The position numbers were made by a program, and so were the translations under genes. Positions 31,939-42,016 of a DNA stretch of 64,000 nucleotides are shown piece after piece. Source of the DNA: Euglena gracilis. Its lineage: Eukaryota; Euglenida; Euglenophyceae; Euglenales. The DNA is taken from contig CP154955.1 of the NCBI GenBank assembly GCA_039621445.1, positions 2,958,017-3,022,016 on the forward strand. Reading direction: 5' to 3'. Each line of letters opens with the position of its first letter. Within the stretch, counting starts at the first letter, position 1. The notes below the pieces were generated by a model. That model was not told the DNA's origin and did no database searches. It was given only the letters and a program-made list of their open reading frames with translations.

Positions 31939-32551
31939 GTTTGAGCTTCTGCTTCCTTTGTTTGCTTTCAGACAAGGTGACCATTTTTTTTTGCCAGTTT
32001 GTCACTGGTCATTTTGTCCAAGTCATTGCCCGCTCAACCTGCGCTGAAAGGGTTGCATCATTTTTCAAGTCTTGGGAAATTATTTTCATTTCAATTTGCA
32101 TTTTGGACCAGGTTTTCTCCCTTGTGTTTGCGTGTTGAGGGTTTCCTGGCCGAAATCCTGTTGGCGGGATTCAATGGGAAGGATGTCATGGCTTCCCTTT
32201 TGCAAAATTTGTGCCTTTGTTGACCTGGAGGCAGGGTTTTTTTTAGTCTTGGACCCCGGGGGGAGGGGGGGGAGAGTGGGTGGGTCGCCCCCCCTGGGGG
32301 GGTCCCCCCAGAGGGGGGTGGGATGTACTTTTCGGCGTCAAAGGCGCCGAAAATTTTTGAAAGGGTGCCAAACTACGTTCCATAATCATTAGCCAGGTCT
32401 TGTTCCATAATTATTCGCCACCCCCCCAAAATTTTTTTACCGTGGAGTGCCCGTGCCGCGGCAAACGGCACCACATCAGTGCCTCAGATGCCCCACACCT
32501 TCCAGATGTGTTAAAATATGTTTTTGGCATATTTTTCCGCAGTTTTGCACC

Positions 32552-32752
32552 ATGCACCGCAGCTCGGGTGATGACAGGCTGGCCAAAAGGCTGCATGTGC
32601 TGCAGCTTAGGCAGCTGGACCCCAAGATGTCCAAATCCGAGATAGGCCGGCGGGCAGGGGTCAATGTCTCCACAGTGCGAGGTGTCCTGGCCGTCTTTGG
32701 CAATGCTGACATCTCACACAGATGCTTGGAAGGCCACCTGGGGCCAACGTGA
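32552..32752 (+). CDS. Helix-turn-helix fragment of a transposase, plus-arm copy
   Basis: ATG at 32,552 to a stop at 32,752 (66 residues), containing LQLRQLDPKMSKSEIGRRAG and VNVSTVRGVLAVFGNADIS. The pattern SKSEIGRRAGVNVSTVRGVL is a classic helix-turn-helix, as in the N-terminus of Tc1/mariner/IS630-type transposases. It stops long before a catalytic domain could begin, so it is at most a DNA-binding remnant. An inverted copy lies on the other arm. Confidence 0.55.
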   Translation: MHRSSGDDRLAKRLHVLQLRQLDPKMSKSEIGRRAGVNVSTVRGVLAVFGNADISHRCLEGHLGPT

Positions 32753-32854
32753 AGGTGGTGCCCAAGAAGGCATCACCCCAGACCATAATGAGCACCTAGC
32801 AAAACCAAGAACTCAATTTTGCCCTCAAACCCAGGTGCCTGAAGGACATGGGGA

Positions 32855-33103
32855 TCAAGGCCAGGTGCCTAAGGGTACAAAATGGAAGTAAAAGGGCTTG
32901 AAAAGTCTAAAAATGTACCTTTTCCAGCGTGCTGACTGCTCCTTGAGCCTCCCTGCACCCTTGTGGGCTGCTGGGGCGCCCAGGGAGATGTCGGCATTGC
33001 CAAAGACGGCCAGGACACCTCGCACTGTGGAGACATTGACCCCTGCCCGCCGGCCTATCTCGGATTTGGACATCTTGGGGTCCAGCTGCCTAAGCTGCAG
33101 CAC
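32855..33103 (-). CDS. Helix-turn-helix fragment, minus-arm copy
   Basis: The inverted copy of the frame at 32,552, with the same SKSEIGRRAGVNVSTVRGVL core, reading on through the centre of the element to ARWKRYIFRLFKPF. It has 83 codons from an internal start; the copy's true start lies on the arm near 33,150. Same interpretation: DNA-binding part only. Confidence 0.5.
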   Translation of the reverse strand: MLQLRQLDPKMSKSEIGRRAGVNVSTVRGVLAVFGNADISLGAPAAHKGAGRLKEQSARWKRYIFRLFKPFYFHFVPLGTWP

Positions 33104-33513
33104 ATGCAGCCTTTTGGCCAGCTGTCATCACCCGAGCTGCGGGGCATGGTGCAAAACTGCGGAAAAACATGCCAGAAACATATTTTAACACATCTGGAAG
33201 GTGTGGGGCATCTGAGGCATTGATGTGGTGCCGTTTGCCACGGCACGGGCACTCCATGGTAAAAAAAAATTTGGAGGGGTGGCAAATAATTATGGAACAA
33301 GACCCTGCTAATACTTATGGAACGTAGTTTATTTTTAGCATTTTTGCGATTTTTTGGCCTTTTTGGGGAAAAGTGGGTTGAGTCCCCTGGGGGGGGGCAG
33401 GGGGTGGGTGGGTGGGTGCGTGGGGGGACCCCCCCTCCCCCCGGTCTTAAGAAAAAACCCCTGCCTGGAGGGAAATGTCCTTTTTTTAACACCACCCCAT
33501 TCGAAAAATTCAG

Positions 33514-33632
33514 AAGCTTGTTCACGACCACCACGCAGCCGCTTGCGTCCGCCATCAGCCAGAACAAAGGCAAGCAGGATGAGCTCACCAACAAGCTCTT
33601 CACCAGGTTGCTCCTCAGTGGGTTCGCCAGAG
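33514..33632 (+). CDS. Exon SLFTTTTQPLASAIS.. of the 31.7-kb gene
   Basis: The acceptor CGAAAAATTCAG ends at 33,513; the donor is GCCAGAG|GTTCGT. It encodes SLFTTTTQPLASAISQNKGK and QDELTNKLFTRLLLSGFAR. Third positions are strongly GC-rich only in this frame, which rules out the open minus-strand frame. At 119 bp it is entered with one base (phase 2, matching 31,938) and left in phase 1 (matching 35,408). No domain recognised; the segment is helical and polar. Confidence 0.55.
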
Positions 33633-33719
33633 GTTCGTCAGAGAAAGGGAGCATCTTGTCTTTTCTTGAAATATCTTTGAAGAATCTGAAAACATGGAAT
33701 TTAATGTCCAAAATGATCC

Positions 33720-34412
33720 CTTGATGGAATGAACCCCCCCCCCCAAGGACCGATTTCGGCTACCCAGATAATAACCCCCCCCCTTCTGGCAGCTGCGAAG
33801 GCATAAAAAACAGAGGGGAAAGTCAGCAGAAATTGCAACAAATCACAAAAATGGACGCAGAAAATATGCCAAACAAGCAACCATTTTTCAAAAAAAAAAG
33901 CCCGCAAATGCCAAAAAAAAGAGACCATTGGAGCCTGTGGAGGGGTTTTTGGGCAGTTTTTTGATTTCGAAGGTTTTGCCCAAATAATAAACCCCTCCAA
34001 AAAATAAAACCCCCCTGGACCCCGATTTCGAGTGTCCAAATAATGAATTGGGGGGTTCATTATTTGGGGGGCGGTTAATGTATTTCAGCTAACTGGGGAA
34101 AAAACAACAGGGGCTGTATTCAAATCAAAATAATAGGGCGCTCTTTGAGGGTTTTCCTTTCATTCTTCGATAACAGCAAAGTTTGCGATTTTTGGTTTTT
34201 TGTGTGTTTTTTTGCCTTCTTATTGTCGATGTGTTAGAATGTGTTAGAATGAGAATTCGCTTAACAAACGTCTCAGACTTGGTGTTCACCAATTTTTTGG
34301 TATATTTTTTTGCTCATTGCTCAGGTCTAATAACCGTGCTTTTTTCTTTTATTGTCTTTCTGGTTTCATTTTGCTTGAATTTTTTTCATATTCCGTGTTT
34401 CGTTCCCCCTGG
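33720..34412. other. Intron with AATAATA/C-run repeats
   Basis: Contains repeated (C)AAATAATRAACCCCCC and GGACCGATTTCGGCTACCCAG words, a family shared with 20,580-20,640 and 50,490-50,580. A T-rich open frame at 34,183-34,416 is probably compositional. Confidence 0.45.
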
Positions 34413-34420
34413 GTAAGTTT

Positions 34421-34875
34421 CAGGTTTCTTTTAAAGTCAGAAGACCCCACCGGGGAGGGTGAGTAGGTGGGTCCGTGGATGGAACGCCCCCGGGGCGGGG
34501 GGGGGGGTCCCGGGTATGGGTTTCGGTGCGAAGCGCCAAATTTTTTTTGGGGAATTCCCTCAGATGACCGGATTTTGGGGGGTCTCCACCCATAGATTCA
34601 CTACAACACCTGTGGGGTGTTTCGAGAGTGGGTGGGTTGCCCGGCCAAAGGCTGGGCTGGAAAAAGATTTTCAGCGGTTTCGGCCGATTTCTGCTCCAAT
34701 TTGGGTGGGTGGGTTGTTGACCCCTGGGGGGGGGGGGGTCGTGGGGGGGGGGGGGGGTTGTCGAAAAGAAGTGGGTGGGTGTGTGTGGGCGCGGGAAACA
34801 GTCCCTTCCCCGGAGTCCAAGTGAGTCTGTGGGTAGAGGACCCCCCCACCCCCGGAGGTCTTAAAAAGAAGCCTG
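34421..34875. mobile_element. hAT-type MITE with splice-donor-like target duplication
   Basis: The 455-bp element begins CAGGTTTCTTTTAAAGTCAG and ends GGTCTTAAAAAGAAGCCTG. The flanking 8-mers are GTAAGTTT (34,413-34,420) and GTAAGTGT (34,876-34,883), 7 of 8 identical. It has the family's central hairpin GGGTTTCGGTGCGAAGCGCC. No coding capacity. It lies in the intron between the exons at 33,514 and 35,408. Confidence 0.7.
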
Positions 34876-35407
34876 GTAAGTGTCATTTGGGGCGACAGGA
34901 GACAGGTTTGTCCAGAGCCTCGATTTGTTTATCGTGACCGCATTCTGGGGAGAAGCCTGCAACTGGAATCAGGCGGCCGCAGCGCGACCGAGGTCAAGTT
35001 GGAGAGTCTCCCTTTCAAGCAGAGATGGGTGGGCCGCATTGGGCCTCCCAGGGCTGCATGGCAACCCCTGAAAAACCTATGGTGGGTGGGGGGTCAACAC
35101 CCCCCCCCCCCCCGTCCAAGTGGGGGGTCCGAACCCCCTTGGGCGGTGCTGTTGGTGCTGTTGTGGTACCCCCCACCAGGCTTTCGCGTACAGCGTCCCC
35201 CGTCAAAAAAAAGACTCCATCTCCTGGATTTTTTCCTGGCAACTCGATGGGTTGAACCCCGCTCATGTTTGGGGCAAACATGGGAGGGCAGTGGTATCGA
35301 GTGTGGTGCCTCAGCCATCTCTGTTGGCAAGTGAGGTCAGTTGGTTGCCTTTCTTCTTGCCATTCACTGCCTGCTGTCTTCCTGCTAATCTCCAACCTGG
35401 TTTCCAG

Positions 35408-35520
35408 ACTCCAAGCTTCAGGAGCTGGCCTGGTCTGGCCGCTCCCCCGTTATTTCTTTCAATGAAAATTTGAAAGTTGGATTGGCCGAGCACTGGTCTC
35501 GTTTGGACTCCAAGGGCAAT
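35408..35520 (+). CDS. Exon of the 31.7-kb gene, truncated by DIRS-like sequence
   Basis: The acceptor CTGGTTTCCAG ends at 35,407. The frame reads SKLQELAWSGRSPVISFNEN and LKVGLAEHWSRLDSKGN. The leading AC joins the final G of the exon at 33,514 to make Asp, so the two exons chain in frame. At about 35,521 the sequence becomes CCTACTCCCTCAGGGAAACC, which is DIRS terminal sequence (compare 36,456-36,480), and no donor is seen before it. The exon appears to be broken by retrotransposon insertion; its remainder was not found with confidence. Confidence 0.5.
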
Positions 35521-36455
35521 CCTACTCCCTCAGGGAAACCGACAAGGGAAGGGACACCACGAAGTTGGACTCCCACGACAAAGGAAGGGGAGGAAGGGAC
35601 CAAGAGGGCGAAGCACAAGAAGATGGTTGGACTTTATGAAACCTCGGGCTGGAGGGCGAAGCACAATAAGATAGTGAGACCTTATGGCACCCCGAGCTCT
35701 GCATTTTGCCCTTGTGAGGGAGGCCATGCCTTGCTCGCAGGCGGGGGGGAAAAAAAGACCTCACAAGGTCTTTGTGCTTCGCCGTCGGTTCCCTTCCTCC
35801 CTTGTCGGTTTTCCTGGCGGGAGTGCGAGAGGCGATGCCTCTTCAGCCGGAAGAACAGAAGCCAAGGAAGAAGGCTTTTTCATGCTGTGCAAAAACGGCT
35901 GGCGATAAGGGAGCTCTAAAAAAGCCAGTTTTCTGGCCCCGCAATTTCCCCTTGCGAAGCCAGGCTTTCCTCGGCCGCGGTGTCGCGAAAGTGCTCCGTG
36001 GGCTTGGCCCGGCATTGGGGCCCATCCTTCCGGAGTAAACCGGCTCCCGTCGGACCCAACCCGGTTTCAGCCAGACAAAAGCGCCATGCTTTCTCCAGGA
36101 GGGACCGCCCGGGGGGCCAGGGCGAAGAAAAAAGACCTGAGGCAACTCCTTCCCCGTCGGGGGTCTTTTGAGCGATTTTTGGTAACGAACTGGTTGTTCC
36201 AACTTCCCACAAACGCTCCCCGGCCCATTTCCAGCTTGCCGAGGGCTTTGAAGACGGCTGATCGTTTATGCGTCGCGTGGGACTCGACAGATGCTTTTGC
36301 GTCGCGCTCCGTGCCCTTTCAACCCTGGAAGGGCCTCGTCGTGGAAGTGCCAGGCACCTCGTTACCGTTGTCGCCCGGACCCAGTTGAAATCTGGCCAGG
36401 CGTGCCCCGCCTCGGCATTCTCCGTGCGAAGGGTGGGGACGCAAGGAAAGATGAG
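35521..36455. repeat. DIRS terminal-repeat debris and a 0.6-kb unassigned GC-rich segment
   Basis: 35,521-35,570 matches element A's terminus (CTCCCTCAGGGAAACCGACA). 35,571-35,630 matches element C's terminus (CTCCCACGACAAAGGAAG, then GAGGGCGAAGCACAAGAAGA). 35,755-35,850 is an A-type terminus in the other orientation. 35,851-36,455 is high-GC, with open frames on both strands but no recognised domain; it could be host sequence or a further element part. Confidence 0.55.
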
Positions 36456-36839
36456 TCGTACTCCCTCGAGGGAAACCGACAAGGGAGGAAGGGATACCGA
36501 GGGCGAAGCACAAAGACCTTGTGAGGCCATGCCTTGCTCGCCGGCGGTGTTGTTTGGATTGTTCTTTGCGCTGGGTTAGGAGTCCCTGCTTAGTGCCGCC
36601 TCGCCGGAGTTGGCTGACGATGCTGCTCCGACTGGGGGGCGTGGCTTCTTGCCCCTGGGGGTTGTCCCCCCCGTCTCCCCCCCCTGGCCCCCACTGTCTG
36701 ACCGAGGGCTTTTGAACACAAATTTTCTTTTACGGGTGGGGGGGTCGGGCTCACAAGGTCTTTGTGCTTCGCCCTCGGTATCCCTTCCTGTCGGTTTCCC
36801 TCGAGGGAGTACGAGACACCTCGGGCTCCGCATTTTGCC

Positions 36840-37781
36840 CTTGTGAGGCCAGATTGTGCACTAAAATTAGGGGGGCCAGGGCATTTTCCAGGGCACCCTG
36901 GGCACCAAGTCGTTGATAGTGGGCTGTAAAAGCCTCCACCCCCCTCCACTGACCAATTTCACAAACTTCTTGGGCAGAAAGGCCCAATTTTTTTTAGTAA
37001 ACCAACCCCTGCCCCTCTGGTGGAGTGGGCCCCGCACACCTGAGGGGGTACCCCATGTTTGGCCAAAAAGTCTTTTGTGATAGAAGCAATTGTGTCAGCA
37101 CTTATGGCCCTGAAGGGGGGTTTAATGAAATTAGGAGGGGGCCCCCAGGTCTGACGAATAAACGTGTTCGTTTATTCGTCAGCCACAGAGCACATCATTA
37201 AATGAAAGGGGCTTACTTGGGGCCACTGGGGAATGGACACAACCCTTTCCCACTCATGGAACTTCTGTCCTTTACGCTTAATCTTGATGTAGGGTGCCCT
37301 ACCCAACACACTGGTGGTTCGTTTGACTTGCGATAAGTCTGAGGATCGGTATAAACAGAGGATTCGTCAGCAAAAAATCAGTTGTGTACGCAATGTACAA
37401 ATATCAGTGGGCATGGGCGTCTTTGCCAGCCCCAGGAGGATTGGGAGGGGATCCCAAAATGCCCCATACTTCTCCAGGTTTTGGTTCCAAAGCCTCTTGT
37501 AGGGGGTTAACAGAGTGTGGAATCTCAGCCCATAGCACTGTAGGCATTACAGGCTTGGGCCTTGGAAAATTGGAATAATTGAATTAAAGCGTCAGCCACT
37601 TGGTCTGTGGTGGCTTCAGGGGGGGCACCCCCATGTGTTCCAAAATTACCCACAGAAGTGCAAAGGCACTCTGATAACGTTTTAAGCTGGGGGTTCTCCC
37701 CAGGAAATCGTTAATGGCCTCAACCTGAATTTGTTTACCCTCCAAAATTTGCCTGAGCAAATCATGCAAAACAGGGGCCAC
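36840..37781 (-). pseudogene. Element A tyrosine recombinase, broken
   Basis: Collinear minus-strand pieces in changing frames: LLRQILEGKQIQVEAINDFL with LKRYQSAFALL; TPMPTDICTLRTQLIFC; LSQVKRTTSVLGRAPY; CGAHSTRGAGVGLLKK; SAQEVCEIGQWRGVEAFTAH followed by YQRLG. HSTR (box C His and Arg) and the final Tyr in AHYQRL are catalytic-site signatures of DIRS recombinases. At least two frameshifts and two in-frame stops separate the pieces. Confidence 0.75.
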
Positions 37782-38033
37782 CTGGGGGGTGGCATTTGCT
37801 CCCCCTGCAGTTGGTGAACATGCCCCTGTAGGGGGTGATTTTCAAGCAGGGGGTACCTGGAACTTTCATTTTTATTAATTGGGGCCACCAGGTGGCTGAA
37901 TCCCAGTAGGGGGTGACCATCAAAACTTTGGTCTGGGGAAACATTTTCAACCTGGGTAGAAATTGTTGAATTATTGACCAGGGGGGGGTTGCATAAAGAT
38001 CCCCCATGTTGTCCAGTGGACATTGTAATGCAT

Positions 38034-39621
38034 TCACTGCTGTGGCCTCCCAGTGGGGCCACCTGGCCACAAATTTGGGCAGTTTTTTTTGTTGCCCGGG
38101 GAGGCAAATAAATCTGTTTCCAGATGTATGAAACTTTTGAATTGCTGTCTTAACCATTGAAAATGTTGGGGGTCTAAAGAATAATCCCCCCTGTCCATTT
38201 CCCATCTGCTGATGGGGTCTGCTAGGCAGTCTTTTGAAGGTACCCAGTTGACTTGGAGGTTTACTTGGTGCTCCATGCACCACTTGAATAATGGTCTCAG
38301 CATTTTGTCGAAGGGATCTTTTCTGCCCCCACCTTTTGTCAGGTAAAAGTAAATTACCTGGTTGTCCACTGACAAGGAAACGGTTTCCCCAGGTCTGCTC
38401 AAACTTTTGACAGTGCTGATTGCTGCACTGAGCTCCTTTACATTGATGTGCAAAATGGAGTCTTTTCTCCAAAATTCCTGCACAATTTCTCCCTTGTGGA
38501 TGTCTAGCCCCCCCCAAGCATATTTTTGAATTTTTATTTCCCTTAATTGGGCTTTGATTTCCTGGGAAATGGGATGTTTTGAGTCCCAGGGGGCTGTGGA
38601 CTTTGCCACCAAAAAAATTGCCAGGGTGTCTGTAAAAGCCCTTAAAAAGGGCAGAACCATTAGGTTGCATCTTATTTGGCCCAAAATGGCATCCAGTTGC
38701 CTTTTTGACATGTAATCTTTTTTCACAATTTTTTATGGTTTTGACTTTCTGGGGGGGCACCTGTAGTTTTCCTTCCTGGAAGTTCAGTTGAGATCCCGAA
38801 TGGGTTACCACTTGGGTGGGCTGCAGGGTGGACTTTTTCACATTGATTTTGAACCCAGAATCCAGCAAATCTTTGACAACTGTTTTCAGATGATTTTGTA
38901 AATTGGTTTGGGTGGGGGCCACCAGCAAAATGTCGTCCAGGTAAATAAACACCTGGATGCCCCTTTTTCTCCACAGTTTTTCGAATGTTTTCATCACTTA
39001 CATAAAAATTTAAAATATTACATTTAGCCCAAAACAGCCTGTTTAAAATTCCCAGGTCTGCCCCCCTACCTGATGCCTTAAAAAAGGCCTGAGGCCTGGA
39101 CTTACTGGAATATGAAAATAGGCATCCTTTAGGTCTATTTTTGCTGCCCAGTGGCCTTTTTCCAAAACTGGAAAAATGTGTTGGATATGATCCAACTTGA
39201 AGGGGTTGACTTGAAACTGCTGATTTATTTCTCTGCAGTCGCTGATCATTCTCCACTTGGTTGTTCCCCCTTCTGGTTTTGAAATTAAAAACCATGGGAT
39301 CAAATGCTGGGTTTCTGAATCCCAAACTCGTTTCACTGACCCAGTTTTTTCGTAATCCAGCAGAATTTTTTCTGCCTGGTTCAGGTCCAGGTTGGCCCTT
39401 GGTTTGGGGTGGGTGGACAATTTTGGGGGATTCACCCAGGGGGGTTGAATTCCATTTTTTATCAATTGACATGTTGCTGGGGGGGCATTTTTTGTCCACC
39501 ATTTTAGACTTTTCTGAAGTCTTTGGTACAGGGGGGTATCTCCCCATTTTTCCTCCATGGAATGTATTTTCCCAACTAGATGATTTTCTGGGTGCTGGGT
39601 GGGGGGTGTTGTACATTTCAC
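38034..39621 (-). pseudogene. Element A reverse transcriptase and RNase H, frameshifted
   Basis: Three minus-strand pieces. 39,621-39,043 holds WRMISDCREINQQFQ and AAKIDLKDAYFHIPVSPGLR (fingers and first Asp motif). 38,997-38,720 holds IQVFIYLDDILLVAPTQ (YLDD active site) and the thumb. 38,726-38,034 holds the RNase H with ILHINVKELSAAISTV (Glu), VSLSVDNQVIYFYL (Asp) and WVPSKDCLADPISR (Asp). The pieces are in different frames near 39,043 and 38,720. Element C is the better copy. The RNase H is followed by ARWPHWEATAVNALQC and PPWSIIQQFLPRL. Confidence 0.8.
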
Positions 39622-39723
39622 CCCTGGTGCCCCTGGGGATTGAGCATTCTCTAAAGGTGGCTGGGGTGTGTGTGCATGCTCTGCTTACAGGCTCTCTAAT
39701 CCTCCACTTTGTCATTAATGTTG

Positions 39724-40783
39724 TCAAATGACATAGCATAGGGGCCCCTTTTTGGGTCTCCCCCTTGGTTTGATGCCCCTGCCAAGGGCACTGAAGAATG
39801 AACTTGAGGGGGGGTTGTCCCCTTGTCCTCCACAACCCCTTCTGGGGCATCCTCCTGGGCCTGCCACTGGGATAGAATATTGAAATCCCCTGCTGAGAGA
39901 CAGCCTTTTAGCTTCTGTGGTTGTTCCCCTTCTGATATTCGATGGCCCCAGTGGCCTTGATGTTGGCCCCAGTGGCCTTGATGATAATTCTGGCCCCACT
40001 GGCCTTCTTGATGTTGGCTCCACTGGCCTTCTTGAAGCTTTGACAGTCCCCATTGACTTCTCTTTGATCTGGGACGCCATGCCCATTGAAAATCTTTGGG
40101 GGCCACTGGGGGCCCATCCTTTGCCCCTGATGTGTGTGTGATGAAGAAATGGTTGGGGGGATGTTGTGGACCTGTCCTGCCCCTGCCACTGGGCATCTGT
40201 TTGTGTAATTGGCCACCCTGGCCTTGGTATTGTTGGCCGCCCTGGCCTTTGTTCCATCGGCCGCCATGGCCATTGTTGTTTTGGCCGCCATGGCCCAGCT
40301 TGCTGTTGTGGCCCCCATGGCCCAGCTTGCTGTTGTGGCCGCTTGAACAAGGTATTGGTGTAACTGGCAGAATGTTGGCCCCAATGGCCCTGGCTCCAAT
40401 GGCCGTAGTGGTCTCTGCCCCTTTCGGGGTCTTCTGACAACTGTCTGCAAGGGTCCGTGGCAATCACTTTGGAGGGTTTGGGTTCTGGAAATTTCTGTGG
40501 GGGAAAATTCTTTTGGGGAAGGGGCAGCCACGGTTCGCCACAGTTGACCCGCGCCGTCAGGTTGTCCAGCTGCTGCTGCTGCTGCCCCTTGACGTTCTCT
40601 CCAGCGCTGTGCTTCTTTGAAGTTGCATCTTTCATTGAATTCTTTCGAAAAATTCAACAACTTTTTATTTGAAGTTCTGCGCGAGCGTGACTTTCTGGAT
40701 AATTTGACTGGACTGATGTGTCTTCTTCTTTTCTCAATTAGTGTGGTACTTGAAGTTCCTTTCTTCTGGGTGTCGAAGGACAA
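39724..40783 (-). pseudogene. Element A gag-like region
   Basis: Minus-strand reading from MSFDTQKKGTSSTTLIEKRR, with an AAAAAAGQPDGAGQLWRTV segment, then imperfect HNSKLGHGG / KGQGGQQYQGQG repeats and QWGQNYHQGHWGQHQGHW. Three overlapping open frames share it because the repeats are open in all phases, and the product must change frame at least once. It matches element B (41,218-41,660 and 46,205-46,655) closely. It is a low-complexity Gly/Gln/His-rich putative RNA-binding gag; no zinc knuckle is seen. Confidence 0.6.
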
Positions 40784-41217
40784 ATTAGGAATCAGCCAAC
40801 TCCGGCGGAAAAAAAGGCACTAAGCAGGGACTCCTAACCCAGCGCAAAGAGCAATCCAAACAGCACCGCCGGCGAGCAAGGCATGGCCTCACAAGGGCAA
40901 AGTGCGGAGCCCGAGGTGTCGGAGCAGGTGTCAGAAAAACCTGCTCTGCCCCGTCCGTTGGAAAATTGGCTTTCAGAACTTGTATTAAATTGCGACACCT
41001 CGGCCTCCGCACTTTGCCCTTGTGAGGCCATGCCTTGCTCGCCGGCGGTGTTGTGTGGATTGTGACGCGTTGGGTTAGGAGTCCCTGCTTAGTGCCTTTT
41101 TTCGCCGGAGTTGGCTGATTCCTAATTTGCCCTTCGACAACCCAGAAGAAAGGAACTTCAATTCAAGAAGCTTGACAATTGAACATCAAGAGTTGAATCA
41201 ATCGAATTATCCAGAAA

Positions 41218-41660
41218 GTGACACTCCTGGAGAATATCAAATCCAATTTTGTTGACACATTCAAGATTTCAATGAGAAATGCAACTGACAACGCAAAGAA
41301 GAGCGTTGCTGAACAACAAGAACTTGCTGCAGCCACAGCTGGACGACCTGACGGCGCAGTGCAACCGTGGCGAACCGTGGCTGTCCCTTCCCCCCCAGAA
41401 AAAGTTTCTAAAAACCCACCCAGAGACAGCCACGGAAGTTGGCAGACAGTGGTCAGAACCCGAAGCACACCAAAGCCAAGGCAGCTGTCAGGCCACAACG
41501 GCAAGGGCCATGGAGGCCCATTTCACAGTTACACCAATACCTTGTTCAAGCTGGGCCATGGAGGCCAGAACAGCAAGCTGGGCCATGGCGGCCAAAACAG
41601 CAAAGGCCATGGTGGCCGGTGGAACAAAGGCCAGGGCGGCCAGCAATACCAAGGCCAGGG
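41218..41660 (+). pseudogene. Element B gag-like region, 5' part
   Basis: An open frame containing AAATAGRPDGAVQPWRTVAV and NKGQGGQQYQGQG, parallel to A's gag (GQPDGAGQLWRTVAA). It ends where element C begins at 41,661. The remaining 3' part is at 46,205-46,655, with QMPSGRGRTGP, matching A's KQMPSGRGRTGP. Confidence 0.6.
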
Positions 41661-42016
41661 ACCATTCGGGCTCCGCACTGCGAGATGGTGAGGTCCTGCT
41701 TTCCTTGCCGGCTGTTCTGTTCTGGTGTGTTTGTGCGTGCGCGGGGGGTGCTTCTTACTGCTTTTTGTTGCCGGAGTTGGCTGATTCCTAATTCTGCCCT
41801 TCGACCTCAAGGAGAAAGAATTTTACTGCTACGAGTTCACTTGGAAAATATTTACAAGGAGCTTTACATTCACCGAAGAACGGCGAATTATCAACTGGTG
41901 GATCAAAAGTTTTTGCTGACCTTCGACTTCCAGGAGGAAGAATTCAACTCTTCGAGTTCAACTGGAATTATCCCAGAAATATTTCAATTAAGAAGACAGC
42001 ATCACACTGGACTTCC

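Larger units (their letters stand above)
32371..33329. mobile_element. Palindromic Tc1/mariner-like element
   Basis: Ends AACTACGTTCCATAAT / ATGGAACGTAGTT, inserted at what was a TA dinucleotide in the host MITE: TA remains on the right (33,330-33,331) and CA is seen on the left (32,369-32,370). The interior carries TTCCATAATTATTCGCCACC-type words common in Tc1/mariner ends. The arms are unusually long inverted copies (32,371-32,720 against 32,980-33,329), each carrying the same helix-turn-helix coding segment. The centre is about 260 bp. No DDE domain is present, so it is non-autonomous. Confidence 0.7.
32232..33463. mobile_element. hAT-type element carrying a nested Tc1/mariner-like element
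   Basis: It starts CAGGGTTTTTTTTAGTCTTGG and ends GGTCTTAAGAAAAAACCCCTG, with the 8-bp duplication CCTGGAGG on both sides (32,224-32,231 and 33,464-33,471). The outer sequence matches the MITE at 12,690 (GGCGCCGAAAATTTTTGAAA, GGGTGC, TTTTTAGCATTTTTG). Without the nested 959 bp it would be about 270 bp. It lies in the intron between the exons at 31,753 and 33,514. Confidence 0.75.
36456..40920 (-). mobile_element. DIRS-like retrotransposon A (decayed)
   Basis: About 4.47 kb in minus orientation. Its 5' terminal repeat is 40,787-40,920 (outer end GACACCTCGGGCTCCGC read on the minus strand) and its 3' terminal repeat is about 36,456-36,625. An internal complementary region at 36,751-36,848 carries both outermost ends joined together. 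The order gag-like region, reverse transcriptase, RNase H, tyrosine recombinase, internal complementary region and inverted terminus is that of DIRS1-type elements. Several frameshifts and stops show it is inactive. Its 5' end faces the 5' end of element B, 73 bp away. Confidence 0.85.

Noticed and set aside
33055-33711. 218-codon minus-strand frame
   Set aside because: It crosses the Tc1/mariner-like arm, the hAT end and the antisense of the exon at 33,514; the third-position signal supports the plus strand.
34916-35070. Possible exon (frames reading LFIVTAFWGEACNW or FVYRDRILGRSLQLES)
   Set aside because: Two frames look equally protein-like, splice sites are ambiguous, and the exons at 33,632 and 35,408 already join in phase without it.
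35916-36530. 204-codon minus-strand frame
   Set aside because: It starts inside DIRS terminal sequence and runs through GC-rich DNA that is open on both strands; no domain seen.
39724-40783. Three overlapping 250-300-codon frames as separate genes
   Set aside because: All come from the repetitive gag-like region of element A, which is open in three phases.
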